64,000 nt of DNA from Chrysaora quinquecirrha (lineage: Eukaryota > Cnidaria > Scyphozoa > Semaeostomeae > Pelagiidae), in the NCBI GenBank assembly GCA_014526335.1, contig JACTAT010000101.1, positions 410,076-474,075 of the forward strand, written 5' to 3'. Position 1 is the stretch's first letter, and every line of letters begins with the position of its first letter. Below are positions 24,401-35,479 of the stretch, piece by piece. The notes under the pieces were generated by a model, which saw only the letters and a program-made list of their open reading frames with translations, did not search any database and was not told the origin of the DNA. The position numbers were made by a program, and so were the translations under genes.

Positions 24401-27400
24401 TGCGTCTCACCGGCTAAAATAAAGCAATTTAATTCAGAAAATTGGTCAAAATAAAAACCCTGAAAATAGCCAATTTCTGCCCAAAAAGGCAAGGCTATAC
24501 TAAGGCAAAATGGCAAAAAGTCCGCAAAAATCGAGGGCTTCTAAACGGCTCCAGAATCCCTAGAAAAAGCCTTCAGGGGATAAAATAAACCATTCAAATG
24601 CCTCTCACCGCCTAAAATAAAGCTAATTAGGTCAGAAAATAGTCAAAATAAAAATCCTGAAAATAGACATTTTTGCCCAAACATGCAAGGCTATACTAAG
24701 GCAAAATGGCCAAAAATCGGCAAAAATCGAGGGTTTCTAAACGGCTCCAGAATCCCTAAAAAAAGCCTTCAAGGGATAAAATAAACCATTCAAATGCCTC
24801 TCACCGCCTAAAATAAAGCTATTTAGGTCAGAAAATAGTCAAAATAAAAACCCTGAAAATAGCCATTTTTGCCCAAAAAGGCAAGGCTATACTAAGGCAA
24901 AATGGCCAAAAATCGGCCAAAATTGAGGGTTTCAAAAAGTCTCCAAAATCACTATAAAAAGTTCCAAGGGTATAGTAAGCCATTGAAATGCCTCTCACCG
25001 GCTAAAATAAAGCTATTTAAGTCAGAAAATAGTCAATATAAAAACCCTGAAAATAGCCATTTGTGCCCAAAACGGCAAGGCTATGCTAAGGCCAAATGGC
25101 AAAAAATCGGCAAAAATCGAGGGTTTCTAAACGACTCCAAAACCCTAGAAAAAGCCTTCAGGGGATAAATAAACCATTCAAATGCCTTTCACGGGCTAAA
25201 ACAAAGCTATTTAAGTCAGAAAATTGTCAATATAAAACCCTGAAAAAAGCCAATTTTTGCCCAAAAAGGCAAGGCTATACTAAGGAAAAATTGCCAATAT
25301 CAGCAAAAATCGACGGTTTCTAAACTGCTCCCAAATTCCTGTAAAAGCCTTCAGAGGATAAAATAAACCATTCATATGCCTTTCACCGGCTAAAATAAAG
25401 CTAATTAGGTCAGAAAATAGTCAAAATAAAAACCCTGAAAATAGCCTTTTTTGCCCAAACAGGCAAGGCTATAATAAGGCAAAATGGCAAAAAATCGGCA
25501 AAAATCGAGGGTTTCTAAACGGCTCCAGAATCCCTAGAAAAAGCATTCAGGGGATAAAATAAACCATTCAAATGGCTCTCACCGCCTAAAATAAAGCTAA
25601 TTAGGTCAGTACATGGTCAAAATAAAACCCCGAAAGTAGCCATTCTTGCCCAAAAAGGCAAGGCTATACTAAGGCAAAACGGCCAAAAATTGGCAAAAAT
25701 CGAGGGTTTCTAAACGGCTCCAAAGTCCCTAGAAAAAGTCTTCAACTTATAAAATAAGCCATTCAAATGCCTCTCACAGGCTAAAATAAAGCTATTTAGG
25801 TCAGGAAACGGTCAAAATAAAAACCCTGAAAATGGCCAATTTTTGCCCAAAAACGCACGGCTATACTAAGGCAAAAAGGCCAAAAATCGGCAGAAATCGA
25901 CGGTTTCTTAAAGGCTCCAAAATCCCTAGAAAAAGTCTTCAGGGGATAAAATAAACCATTCAAATGCCTCTCACAGGCTATAATAAAGCTATTTAGGTCA
26001 GGAAACGGTCAAAATGAAAACCCTGAAAATGGCCAATTTTTGCCCAAAAACGCAAGGCTATACTAAGGGAAAATGGCCAAAAATCCGCAAAAATCGAGGG
26101 CCTCTAAACCGCTCTAGAATCCATAGAAAAAGCCTTCAGGGAATAAAATAAACCAATTAAATGCCTCTCACCGCCTAAATTTAAGCTAATTAGGTCAGAA
26201 AATAGTCAAAATAAAAACCCTGAAAATAGCCATTTTTGCCCAAACAGGCAAGGCTATACTAAGGCAAAATGGCCAAAAATCGGGAAAAATCGAGGGTTTC
26301 TAAACGGCTCCAGAATACCTAGAAAAAGCCTTCAGGGGATAAAATAAACCATTCAAATGCCTCTAACCGGGTAAAATAAAGCTATTTAGCTCAGAAAATG
26401 GTTAAAATAAAAAGCTTGAAAATAGCCGATATTTGCCCAAAAAGGCAAGGCAATACTAAGGAAAAATTGCCAAAAATCGGCAAAAAATCGAGGGTTTCTA
26501 AACGGCTCCAAAATACCTAAAAAAAAAGCCTTCAGGGGATAAAATAAACCATTCAGATGCCTCTCACCGGCTAAAATAAAGCTATTTAGCTCAGAAAATG
26601 GTTAAAATAAAAAGCTTGAACATAGCAAATATTTGCCCAAAAAGGAAAGGCTATACTAAATCAAAAAGGCCAAAAATCGGCAAAAATCGGGGGTTTCTAA
26701 ACGGCTCCAAAATACCTAAAAAAAGCCTTCAGGGGATAAAAAAAAACATTCAAATGCCTCTCACGGGCTAAAATAAAGCTATTTAGCTCAGAAAATGGTT
26801 AAAATAAAAAGCTTGAAAATAGCCGATATTTGCCCAAAAAGGCAAGGCAATACTAAGGAAAAATTGCCAAAAATCGGCAAAAAGTCGAGGGTTTCTAAAC
26901 GGCTCCAAAATACCTAAAAAAAAGCCTTCAGGGGATAAAATAAACCATTCAGATGCCTCTCACCGGCTAAAATAAAGCTATTTAGCTCAGAAAATGGTTA
27001 AAATAAAAAGCTTGAACATAGCAAATATTTGCCCAAAAAGGAAAGGCTATACTAAATCAAAAAGGCCAAAAATCGGCAAAAATCGGGGGTTTCTAAACGG
27101 CTCCAAAATACCTAAAAAAAGCCTTCAGGGGATAAAAAAAACCATTCAAATGCCTCTCACGGGCTAAAATAAAGCTATTTAGCTCAGAAAATGGTTAAAA
27201 TAAAAAGCTTGAAAATAGCCGATATTTGCCCAAAAAGGCAAGGCTATACTAAGGAAAAATTGCCAAAAATCGGCAAAAATCGAGGGTTTCTAAACGGCTC
27301 CAAAATTCCTAAAAAAAGCCTTCAGGGGATAAAATAAACAATTCAAATGCCTTTCACCGGCTTAAAATAAAGCAATTTAGGTCAGAAAATGGTGAAAATG

Positions 27401-28945
27401 AAAACCCTGAAAATAGCAAATTTTTGCCCAAAAAGGCAAGGCTATACTAAGGCGAAATGGCCAAAAATCGGCAAAAATCGACGGTTTCTAAACTGCTCCC
27501 AAATTCCTGTAAAAGCCTTCAGAGGATAAAATAAACCATTCATATGCCTTTCACCGGCTAAAATAAAGCTATTTAGGTCAGAAAATAATCAATATAAAAA
27601 CCCTGAAAATAGCCATTTTGCCCAAAAAAGCAAGGCTATACTAAGGCAAAATGGCCAAAAATCGGCCAAAATTGAGGGTTTCAAAAAGTCTCCAAAATCA
27701 CTATAAAAAGTTCCAAGGGTATAGTAAGCCATTGAAATGCCTCTCTCCATCTAAAATAAAGCTATCTAAGTCAGAAAATGGTCAAAATAGAAACCCTGAA
27801 AATAGCCAACGGCTCCAAAATCCCTAGAAAAGGCCTTCAGGGGATAAAATAAACCATTGAAATGCCTCTCACCGGCTAAAATAAAGCTATTTAAGTCAGA
27901 AAATAGTCAATATAAAAACCCTGAAAATAGCCATTTGTGCCCAAAACGGCAAGGCTATGCTAAGGCAAAATGGCAAAAAATCGGCAAAAATCGAGGGTTT
28001 CTAAACGACTCCAAAACCCTAGAAAAAGCCTTCAGGGGAAAAATAAACCATTCAAATGCCTCTCACCGGCTAAAATAAAGCTATTTAAGTCAGAAAATGG
28101 TTAAAATGAAAAGCCTGAAAATAAAAAATTTTTGCCGAAAAGGGCAAGAGTATACTAAGGCAAAATGGCCAAAAAAATCCGCAAAAATAGAGGGCTTCTA
28201 AACCGCTCTAGAATCCCTAGAAAAAGCCTTCAGGGGATAAAATAACCCATTCAAATGCCTCTCACCGCCTAAAATAAAGCTATTTAGGTCAGAAAATAGT
28301 CAAAATAAAAACCCTGAAAATAGCCATTTTTGCCCAAATAGGCAAGGCTATGCTAAGGCAAAATGGCCAAAAATCGGCAAAAATCGGGGGTTTCTTCGGC
28401 AAAAATCGAGGCTCCAAAATCCCTAGAAAAAGTCTTCGGGGGATAAAATAAACCATTCCAATGTCTCTAACTGGCTAAAATAAAGCTATTTAGGTCAGGA
28501 AACGGTCAAAATAAAAACCCTGAAAATGGCCAATTTTTGCCCAAACAGGCAAGGCTATACAAAGGCAAAAAGGCCAAAAATCGGCAGAAATCGACGGTTT
28601 CTTAAAGGCTCCAAAATCCCTAGAAAAAGTCTTCAGGGGATAAAATAAACCATTCCAACTGGCTACAATAAAGCTATTTAGGTCAGAAAATGGTCAGAAA
28701 AGAAACATGCAAATTGCCAATTTTTGCTCAAAAAGGCAATGCTATGCTAAGGAAAAATGGACAAAAAACGACCAAAATCGAGGGTTTTCTAAGAGGCTCC
28801 AGAATCCCTGGAAAAATCCTCCAGAGGATAAAATAAGCCACTTCAATTCATCTAACCGGCTAAAATAAAGCTATTTAGGTCAGAAAATGGTCAGAAAAGA
28901 AACATGCAAGTACCCCATTTTTGTCCAAACGGCAATGCTATTTGC
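15425..28945. repeat. Satellite array, ~197-bp monomer, higher-order organised
   Basis: About 13.5 kb is built from an A-rich monomer of 196-198 bp. Successive AACCATT landmarks fall at 16295, 16491, 16689, 16886, 17082 and 17278. Typical phrases are AATAAAGCTATTTAGGTCAG, GGCAAGGCTATACTAAGGCA and CTTCAGGGGATAAAATAAAC. Monomers differ from each other, but blocks of about 17-18 repeat as a higher-order unit. The landmark AGAAATAGCT lies at 15501, 18940 and 22422; CCTAAATTTAAG at 18793, 22274 and 26173. The units are therefore ~15459-18896, 18897-22379 and 22380-26280. The third is about 0.4 kb longer and rearranged near 23390-24380. Short open frames inside are by-products of repeat phase. Confidence 0.95.
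26281..28945. repeat. Satellite tail with alternating ~396-bp dimers
   Basis: After the third higher-order unit, two monomer types alternate. Type 1 (GCCGATATTTGCCC) occurs near 26428, 26823 and 27218; type 2 (AGCAAATATTTGCCC) occurs near 26624 and 27022. TTTAGCTCAG landmarks fall at 26386, 26784 and 27179. The remaining monomers decay toward the right edge near 28945. Confidence 0.8.
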
Positions 28946-29101
28946 CTCAACACTAAACAGAAGGTGCTGAATTTGAATATGAAGTCGAAATCTCTCCTTG
29001 ACCTAATTTTCAATTTTTTTGAAAACGAGGCCCTTAGTTGAAATGGTCTATTGCTTTGTGCTTTAATTAGTTTGCTGATTTCATTGGAAGCAGGATTCTG
29101 C

Positions 29102-29473
29102 CTCCGGGGGGAGGGTATCTTAGTATAATTTGGGTACGGGTATGTGCCGCCCATATGGGTTTTTGGCCCTGAAATTCTCTAAACATGGGTATGATTTTAA
29201 TCAAAACCCCATAAAAGTGGGTGGCAAATTGAAGATAAAGTCGAAAGTTTAACGTTAATTCGATCAGAAAAGTGGTAAAATCGCATCAAAGATGTTCGTA
29301 GTACAATATCAAACAATAATAAGGTCTAGAAAGGCTTATTATTCTCATATTCCGCTTACTTTTACTCATAAAATAGGGTCTGTTCCTGCAAAGGTTTACA
29401 TTATATATGGGCGGGTTTCCGAAATCTGGGCGGCACATCCCTGTCCATTCATAAGTCATGTCCCCCCCGGGGG
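29102..29473. mobile_element. TIR element with 9-bp target duplication (CCGGGGGG type)
   Basis: The direct repeat GGATTCTGC flanks it at 29093-29101 and 29474-29482. The ends are imperfect inverted repeats of roughly 70 bp: CTCCGGGGGGAGGG and, inverted, CCCCCGGGGGGGACATGAC, both continuing into a shared ATGTGCCGCCCA. A 9-bp duplication fits a Mutator-like non-autonomous element (inference). Fragments of related sequence occur near 5280-5370. Confidence 0.75.
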
Positions 29474-29482
29474 GGATTCTGC

Positions 29483-29994
29483 TGGGTTCTAGCCCTAGAA
29501 ATCAAACGGTTCTTGACAAGTTGATGTTCTAAGAAATGATTATCTAAAATTTCAATATAACTAGAAGAATTTTGCTCATGGAAAATTCTGTTTTTGCAAA
29601 TAGCAGGTACCGCGGTGCCCCTCATGAGACTTCTATTTCAGGACTTCGAGGAAGGCGTTCATTTGTAGAGAAAACAAAATTTGTTATGAATATTTTACAA
29701 TTCTTGGCATCAGAAAATTGTTTTTTTCCTTAAAGATGTTATTCATCCAATAGATGTTTTCCCCAGGTGTCAGAGAGCAGTGTTCTTTGAGCACGCTCAA
29801 TTGTTTTTCTGTCTCGAAATTTGTCATACTACTGTTAATGGAGAATTATTATTGTTAATGGTGCGATTTGGGATTCTTCTCATAATTCTATGATAAGAAA
29901 TTTCTCGTTTAAAAAGGCTGTGTCATTTCAAAAAACTTCAAACCTAGGTGCACGACAAAAGTTACGAAAGCTGCTGGAAAATTGGTTTGTCAAA
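29483..29994. other. 5' flank of monooxygenase copy A
   Basis: No similarity to the 5' flanks of copies B and C was seen. The open frame extends back to 29890, but the residues before 29995 are basic and polar and unlike anything in the other copies, so this is treated as 5' UTR or flank. Confidence 0.5.
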
Positions 29995-31863
29995 ATGTTG
30001 CGTGCATTATTTCTGTGTCTTTTCTTCGTTTGGAATTGCTGTCTATCGTCAAAAGCAAACTTAGAAGCAGAATATGACCACTCAGCCTTCCTTGATCCGG
30101 ATGAAAACTATCAGCTATTCTGGACAGTGAAAGATGCAGACAAAACGATGAATTTTGCCGTAAAGGTGAAAACAACAGGTTGGGTTGGATTTGGAATATC
30201 ACCTGGACTATCAGGATCAATGAAAGGGGCTGATATGGTTATTGGATGGGTTGATAGCAAGGGAAAAGGACACATTTCAGATCGTCATGCAACTTCAAAC
30301 AGCCTGCCTTTGGTAGACAACAAGCAGGATTATGAACTTACTGGAGCCTCGCAAGATGCAGGAATGACAATTCTAAAATTCAAACGCAAGCTTGCAACCT
30401 GTGACAAGAACGATCTTGATATACCCTTGGGAACATCTAAGGTTATATACGCCTATGGTCAATCTGATGACGTAAGATATCATGGCTCTTCTATGAGAGG
30501 AGCCCGCAGTCTCAACTTGATGAATTACGTGAAAAATGCTCCACCTCCGGCGAGTGCAAAATATTTTGACGTCACAATGCAAAATGTGTCCGTACCCAAG
30601 AAGAAAACGACGTATTGGTGTGAAGCTTTCAAAATGTCAGATTTGGTGAAATTGAGTGGCACAAAGCATATCATTGAAATTGCTCCCATTGTGGAAAAGA
30701 AGGACAGGGGAGTAGTCCATCACATTGTGCTTTATGTCTGCAGTGACAGTTTTGATCCCGTTCATTTGAACGCGTCCGGACCTTGTTACAATCCAAACAT
30801 GCCGGACTCGGTTCGTCAGTGTGTTGGAAAAAAGATAATGTACGCATGGGCAATTGGAGGCGTGAATTTCAAATTTCCGGATCATGTTGGTTGGCCAATC
30901 GGCGCTCCATACAGCATGAAGTATGTTGTACTTGAGACTCATTTTGACAATCCTTTACAAAGAACTGACTTTGTTGTCACATCAGGATTGAGATTCTACT
31001 ATGAAAAACCAAGAAAATACGAAGCTGGTCTATTCTTTACTGGAAGCAGGAGTGACAATTCTTTGGTTATTCCTCCAAATCAAGAAAATTTCATCATAAC
31101 TGGCTATTGTCCAAAAGAATGCTCTTCAAAACTTGCTACGTCTTCAAACGTCAAAGAGATTAAGCTGTTTGCCTCCTTCCCACATGGTCATACTGCAGCA
31201 ACTGGCATATGGACAAAACAAGTAAGAAATGGCATTGAAATAGCTGAGGTAATAAGAAATGATAACTATGACTTCAATTATCAGCAAAGTTATCTTTTGA
31301 AGAGCGAGCTGCCATTCAAAGCTGGTGATGAATTGATAACATATTGCCGATACAATACTATGGGAAGGAAATATGCAACCGTTGGTGGACAATCGACCTC
31401 AGATGAAATGTGTCTAAACTTTCTCATGTACTACCCAAGAGCAAACTTCAGTTTGTGCTATTCTCGTGATTTGCAAGCAGGTGATGAATTTGCAGCTAAA
31501 TATGCCAAGCCAGTGTTGAAGGATGGTTTCAAAGCTTACAATAAAAGTGTAGTGCCTGTCCCAAAGCAATATCGAAACTGGACTGGTGTGAAGTGGAATG
31601 ATACTATGGTTGAACTTTTGAAAAATGCTTATGCTTATAATGGACCTGATGCCCTGGCCCCACTTTGTCTTGGTGCTGCTGGTAAAAAGTTCAATATTTC
31701 AAAAACAAAGAAACCAGTGATCATAAAGAAGCTCACAATGAAGAATGATCTTTGCACAAAGATTTCAGGATCTGTTGGCCTGTATTCAGTTTGTTTTCAG
31801 CAAGTTATGCTTAGTGTGAGTCTGCTTATCAGTCTTGGATTCATATTCATATTGCTCAACTAA
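29995..31863 (+). CDS. DBH/MOXD1-like copper monooxygenase, copy A
   Basis: This 622-residue protein belongs to the copper type II ascorbate-dependent monooxygenases, which hydroxylate small substrates in the secretory pathway. The start at 29995 gives a signal peptide (MLRALFLCLFFVW) and a length matching copies B and C. The open frame has an earlier ATG at 29890 that would bury the signal peptide. A DOMON domain (about residues 27-160) is followed by the two copper halves. CuH ligands are H242-H243 (VVHHIVL) and the histidine in ETHF (316). CuM ligands are the two histidines of FPHGH (397, 399) and the methionine of DEMC (472). All are present, so it is probably active. A hydrophobic C-terminus suggests a membrane or GPI anchor. 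There are no introns, although vertebrate relatives have many. The substrate is unknown. Confidence 0.92.
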   Translation: MLRALFLCLFFVWNCCLSSKANLEAEYDHSAFLDPDENYQLFWTVKDADKTMNFAVKVKTTGWVGFGISPGLSGSMKGADMVIGWVDSKGKGHISDRHATSNSLPLVDNKQDYELTGASQDAGMTILKFKRKLATCDKNDLDIPLGTSKVIYAYGQSDDVRYHGSSMRGARSLNLMNYVKNAPPPASAKYFDVTMQNVSVPKKKTTYWCEAFKMSDLVKLSGTKHIIEIAPIVEKKDRGVVHHIVLYVCSDSFDPVHLNASGPCYNPNMPDSVRQCVGKKIMYAWAIGGVNFKFPDHVGWPIGAPYSMKYVVLETHFDNPLQRTDFVVTSGLRFYYEKPRKYEAGLFFTGSRSDNSLVIPPNQENFIITGYCPKECSSKLATSSNVKEIKLFASFPHGHTAATGIWTKQVRNGIEIAEVIRNDNYDFNYQQSYLLKSELPFKAGDELITYCRYNTMGRKYATVGGQSTSDEMCLNFLMYYPRANFSLCYSRDLQAGDEFAAKYAKPVLKDGFKAYNKSVVPVPKQYRNWTGVKWNDTMVELLKNAYAYNGPDALAPLCLGAAGKKFNISKTKKPVIIKKLTMKNDLCTKISGSVGLYSVCFQQVMLSVSLLISLGFIFILLN

Positions 31864-32162
31864 TGTAGTATTGTAGAGAATGTGGTCAAACATTTCATGC
31901 ACTGCTGTTTGTTTAAGTTTGCTGCCTTACATCTTACCTTGCTTTAGATATAAGAAACACAATTGTTCCTCATTGTTAAGCTTATATTAAGCTTCTTGTT
32001 AAGCTGTTAACAAAAGGATTATATAAACTGCATTTGTAGGCTTATGATTTATTCATTTATTTAAGAATATTCTAGAATAGCTACTTTTCTGTATTTTCCT
32101 TTCGCAAAACTGTAAATTGTTCTTTTTAATGCATTTCTTTAATATTGCTTCACATTTATCAT
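31864..32162 (+). other. 3' flank of copy A
   Basis: AT-rich probable 3' UTR. No canonical AATAAA is evident before the adjoining MITE at 32163. Unlike the 3' flanks of B and C, it shows no similarity to them. Confidence 0.4.
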
Positions 32163-32578
32163 ACACGCTTTTTTAAAGGAACTTACCTCAAGGCCTAGTT
32201 CTTAAACTTCCTTACTTGCTTGACCTCTTTTGAGGCAATTGTAGTTCAAAAATTTCCCTCATAGTTCATTAATTTTAACTGCACATACAGTGGTCTTAAC
32301 AATAAAAGAGAGACACTTGCATGTGAGCAAAGCTCGAGACTACTCAAGGAAACATTTGATAGCTACATGTGTAACGTACAATTTATGTGATTTTCGACTG
32401 CAAATGAATGGAACCGGCTTTCTAATTGGTTATTTGACGTGATAAAAGCATTCGACATTGAGAAGTTTCTTAACGATGTTCTCTTTCGTAGTATAAGTTC
32501 TTTAAATTTTCCGGCCTTCTACATGTAGGTTCCTTATAAAGTGGTTCTTTATAAAAACATAGGGCCCTATGGGCGTGT
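32163..32578. mobile_element. MITE, ATAAGGAAC subfamily, decayed copy
   Basis: Collinear with 5733-6135 and 13850-14250. The left T-run is shortened and the right end is interrupted by a short extra stretch (CATAGGGCCCTATGG) before GCGTGT. It lies 300 bp past the stop of monooxygenase copy A. Confidence 0.75.
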
Positions 32579-32649
32579 TCGAAGAACGACTCTGGTTGAA
32601 TATAGCTATTTCGGTCAAATGATGAAAGATGTTAATCGGTATGCACAAC

Positions 32650-34055
32650 AATGACGATAATGATTATCATGATAATGGTGGTGGTTATGATGATGATGTT
32701 GATGACCACGATGATTATGATCCTTGTTGGTAGGGGTGATTGTGGTGGTAGTATGGATGTAGTGGTGGTGGTAGAGGTTGTTGTGGTGCTGAAGGTAGGG
32801 GTGCTTGTGATGGTTGTGATAGGGATGATCGTGGTGATGATTGTAGGGGGGTTGTGGTGGTGGTGATAGGGGTGGTCGAGGTGATGGTTGTAGGGGTGGT
32901 TGTGGTGGTGGTGATAAAGGGCGTGGTGGTTATGATAGAGGTGATCGTGGTGATGGTTGTAGGGGTGGCTGTGGTGGTGGTTTTAGGGGGCTGGTGGTGG
33001 TGATAAGGGTGGTGGTGGTGATGGTTTTAGGGGTGTTTTTGTTGGTGGTGATAGGGGTGGTGGTGGTGATGGTTGTAAGGGTGATTGTGGTGGTGGTGAG
33101 TTCCTTTAGATCTTGCCGCAGCCACACCATCAATGATAGTGATGGTAATCATGATGATGATGATGATAATGATGATGGTGATTATTATTATTATAATCAT
33201 TATTATTATTATGACGATTTTTATGGTGAGGATGATAATAATGAAGATTATTTTTTGAAAACTGGTTTGAAATTGCCGCTCTTTGCCAAGACTCTTTGAT
33301 TAATGTTGAGAATGCGTGAAATGTCATTTACCAATCCAAGGTGGCAATTTGCCAGTTTCAAATGGTAAACAGGGCCATTTGTATTTACCGGCATTGGAAC
33401 TGTGGCATCGGCATTGGAATTTTTGTGTTCGAAGAATTTCGAACACATTGGTGTGGGGTGGCGTGTCACTAACTAACTAACTCACTCACACACTAACCAA
33501 CGCTTGAACAATGGAAAACGTGTAACAATAGTATAAGCATCTCAATAATGCCATTAGGGCCATTGTCTCGGCCATTTATGCGCAATTTGCGGTTAGTTGT
33601 TCACAATTCGGCCTGCAAGCACTTTTGTCAATCTGGGGTCATGTGACAATTGACTCATCCTTGTTTACTAAATGGAACTGGAAAATTGCCACCTTGCTTT
33701 GGTAAATGACATTTCAGGCATTCTCAACATTTATCAAAGAGTTTTGCCAAAGAGCGGCAATTTCAAAACAGTTTTCAAAACAAATCGTCATTATTATTAT
33801 CCTCACGATGAAAATCATAATAATAATAATAATAATGATAATAATAATCATCATCATCATCATCATGATTACCATCACCACCATTGACGGTGTGCAACAT
33901 CTAAAGGAACGCTACCACCACCACAACCAACCTTACAACCATCACCTTGACCACCCCTATCACCACCACCACAACCACCCCTTCAGCACCACAACCACCT
34001 CTACCACCACCACCACACCCACCATACCACCACAATCACCCCTACCAACCAGCAT
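32650..34055. repeat. Large inverted repeat containing triplet microsatellites
   Basis: The left arm (~32720-33371) and right arm (~33658-34050) are inverted copies. GGTAGGGGTGATTGTGGTGG near 32730 is inverted near 34032. The unique-looking phrases AAATTGCCGCTCTTTGCCA (near 33271) and ATGTCATTTACC (near 33320) appear reversed near 33750 and 33700. The arms contain GGT/CCA- and ATG/ATT-type microsatellites. The ~290-bp spacer is unique. The outer part of the left arm is expanded relative to the right. Confidence 0.75.
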
Positions 34056-34270
34056 TTTATGTCCGAAGGACATATTAAGAGGGTGTCGTGGAACGCATGT
34101 ACGCATAGAAAATAGATAGATAGGCATATAGACGCTTTTTCGTGCCAAAACGTAACAAAAGATAAACCACAAATAATAGGAATTAAACTTTGAAATCGCC
34201 GATAAGTGTTGTCGTTAGTGGGCATAATTAACAAAATGCAATTGCTTGCCAAAAACATCAATTAGTATCA

Positions 34271-34345
34271 ACTGTTAGTGTAGCGCAGTGGAATAATGCG
34301 CTTGTTTCTGGCGCTAAGGGTTGTGAGCTCGATCCACGATGCAGG
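34271..34345 (+). repeat. tRNA-derived (SINE head-like) sequence
   Basis: TAGCGCAGTGG resembles a Pol III A box, with a GCGC...GCGC D-arm-like stem. About 45 bases later, GAGCTCGATCC resembles a B box. The acceptor and anticodon stems do not pair well, so it is more likely a SINE head or tRNA relic than a working tRNA. Confidence 0.45.
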
Positions 34346-34696
34346 AAACTAAAATTTGACACCAAGATTTTCTCGCAAAAAGCCGGCTCGGTCGGGTTTC
34401 AAAAAAGTTTGACTACAATATTGCAAAATGTTGCTCAAATCTAATTTGATTTTATTTTTATTTTAAATACTTTCATACAATTTTGATTGGGTTGTTATTC
34501 TAAGAGGTTTCTAGAAGTCCTATTACATGCAAGGTACTTTCGTGTGAAAAGAGGAGGAGATTGTGGCGCAGTAGAAATTGTTGCCAAGTTACACAGAAGA
34601 AATTTTTCAAAACAGTTTGCGGCTTCGAAAATCATCTGAAAATAAATGGTTCAAAGTTGGCAATCAATTCTTCAAAGTGCTATTAATTATCGAATA

Positions 34697-34751
34697 TAGT
34701 CATCTGCATTGTATGCTTATAAAAAAATGCGTGTAGTCATCTGCATTGTAT
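34697..34751. repeat. Solo MITE terminus between 17-18-bp direct repeats
   Basis: TAGTCATCTGCATTGTAT occurs at 34697-34714 and 34734-34751. Between them sits only GCTTATAAAAAAATGCGTG(T), which is the right terminus of the GTTTCTTA/ACACG MITE group. See the finding on this site. Confidence 0.7.
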
Positions 34752-34970
34752 AGGAATTGTTATGATAGCTTTTGGAGATTCTAGAATTAAATTCATCATT
34801 TGTAGCGAAGATTACAGGTTTCGGTGCACTGAAGGGAGTTATTTGTTACACAGTTTAACCTATGAGCTCAAATTTATTAGTACATATACGTTACTAGAGA
34901 TTTTCTATTTTCGATTCAAAGTTTTGGGATTCCTCCAGGAAAGATTCATCTGATCACATTGTCAACAATC

Positions 34971-35183
34971 GCATCATCATCATAATGGATCATTATCATC
35001 ATCACCATCATCATCACAATCACCAATCATTGTCTTCAACATGATCATCATGTTGAAGACGGTGATCATCATTTTCCTCTTCAACGTGATCATCATCATC
35101 GTTGTCGTCGTCGTCGAGCATCATAATCATCATCATGATCGTCTCTAGCATGATCATTATGGTCATTATCATCCTCTTCAAAG

Positions 35184-35222
<39 letters not shown>

Positions 35223-35470
35223 CCAACATAATCATCATTCTCATCATCGTTGGCTTCTTCATCATCATGATCGTCTCTAGCATGATCATTATGGTCATTA
35301 TCATCCTCTTCAAAGTCATCATCATCATCATCATCATCGTCATCATCATCATCATCATCATCGTCATCATCATCATCATCACCAACATAATCATCATTCT
35401 CATCATCGTTGTCTTCTTCTTCGTCATCTTCGTCATTATTAACATTATCTTCATCATTATTATCATAATC
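34971..35470. repeat. CAT/ATC microsatellite tract with internal duplication
   Basis: Long runs of CAT/ATC triplets. A ~100-bp block (CTCTAGCATGATCATTATGG and neighbours) is present twice, near 35142 and 35273. The long open frames here on both strands are low-complexity artefacts. Confidence 0.9.
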
Positions 35471-35479
35471 ATCAGCGTC

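Noticed and set aside
17602..28078. Repeated open frames inside the satellite (KCLSPAKIKLFKSE-type and KNRQKSRVSKR-type peptides)
   Set aside because: They recur only because the monomer recurs, shift frame between monomers, and have no start context or domain; they are by-products of the repeat.
29890..29994. N-terminal extension of monooxygenase copy A
   Set aside because: The extension would place a basic segment before the signal peptide and has no counterpart in copies B and C; the ATG at 29995 fits better.
32651..34261. Val/Met- or His/Thr-rich open frames in the inverted repeat
   Set aside because: Products of GGT/CCA and ATG/ATT microsatellites.
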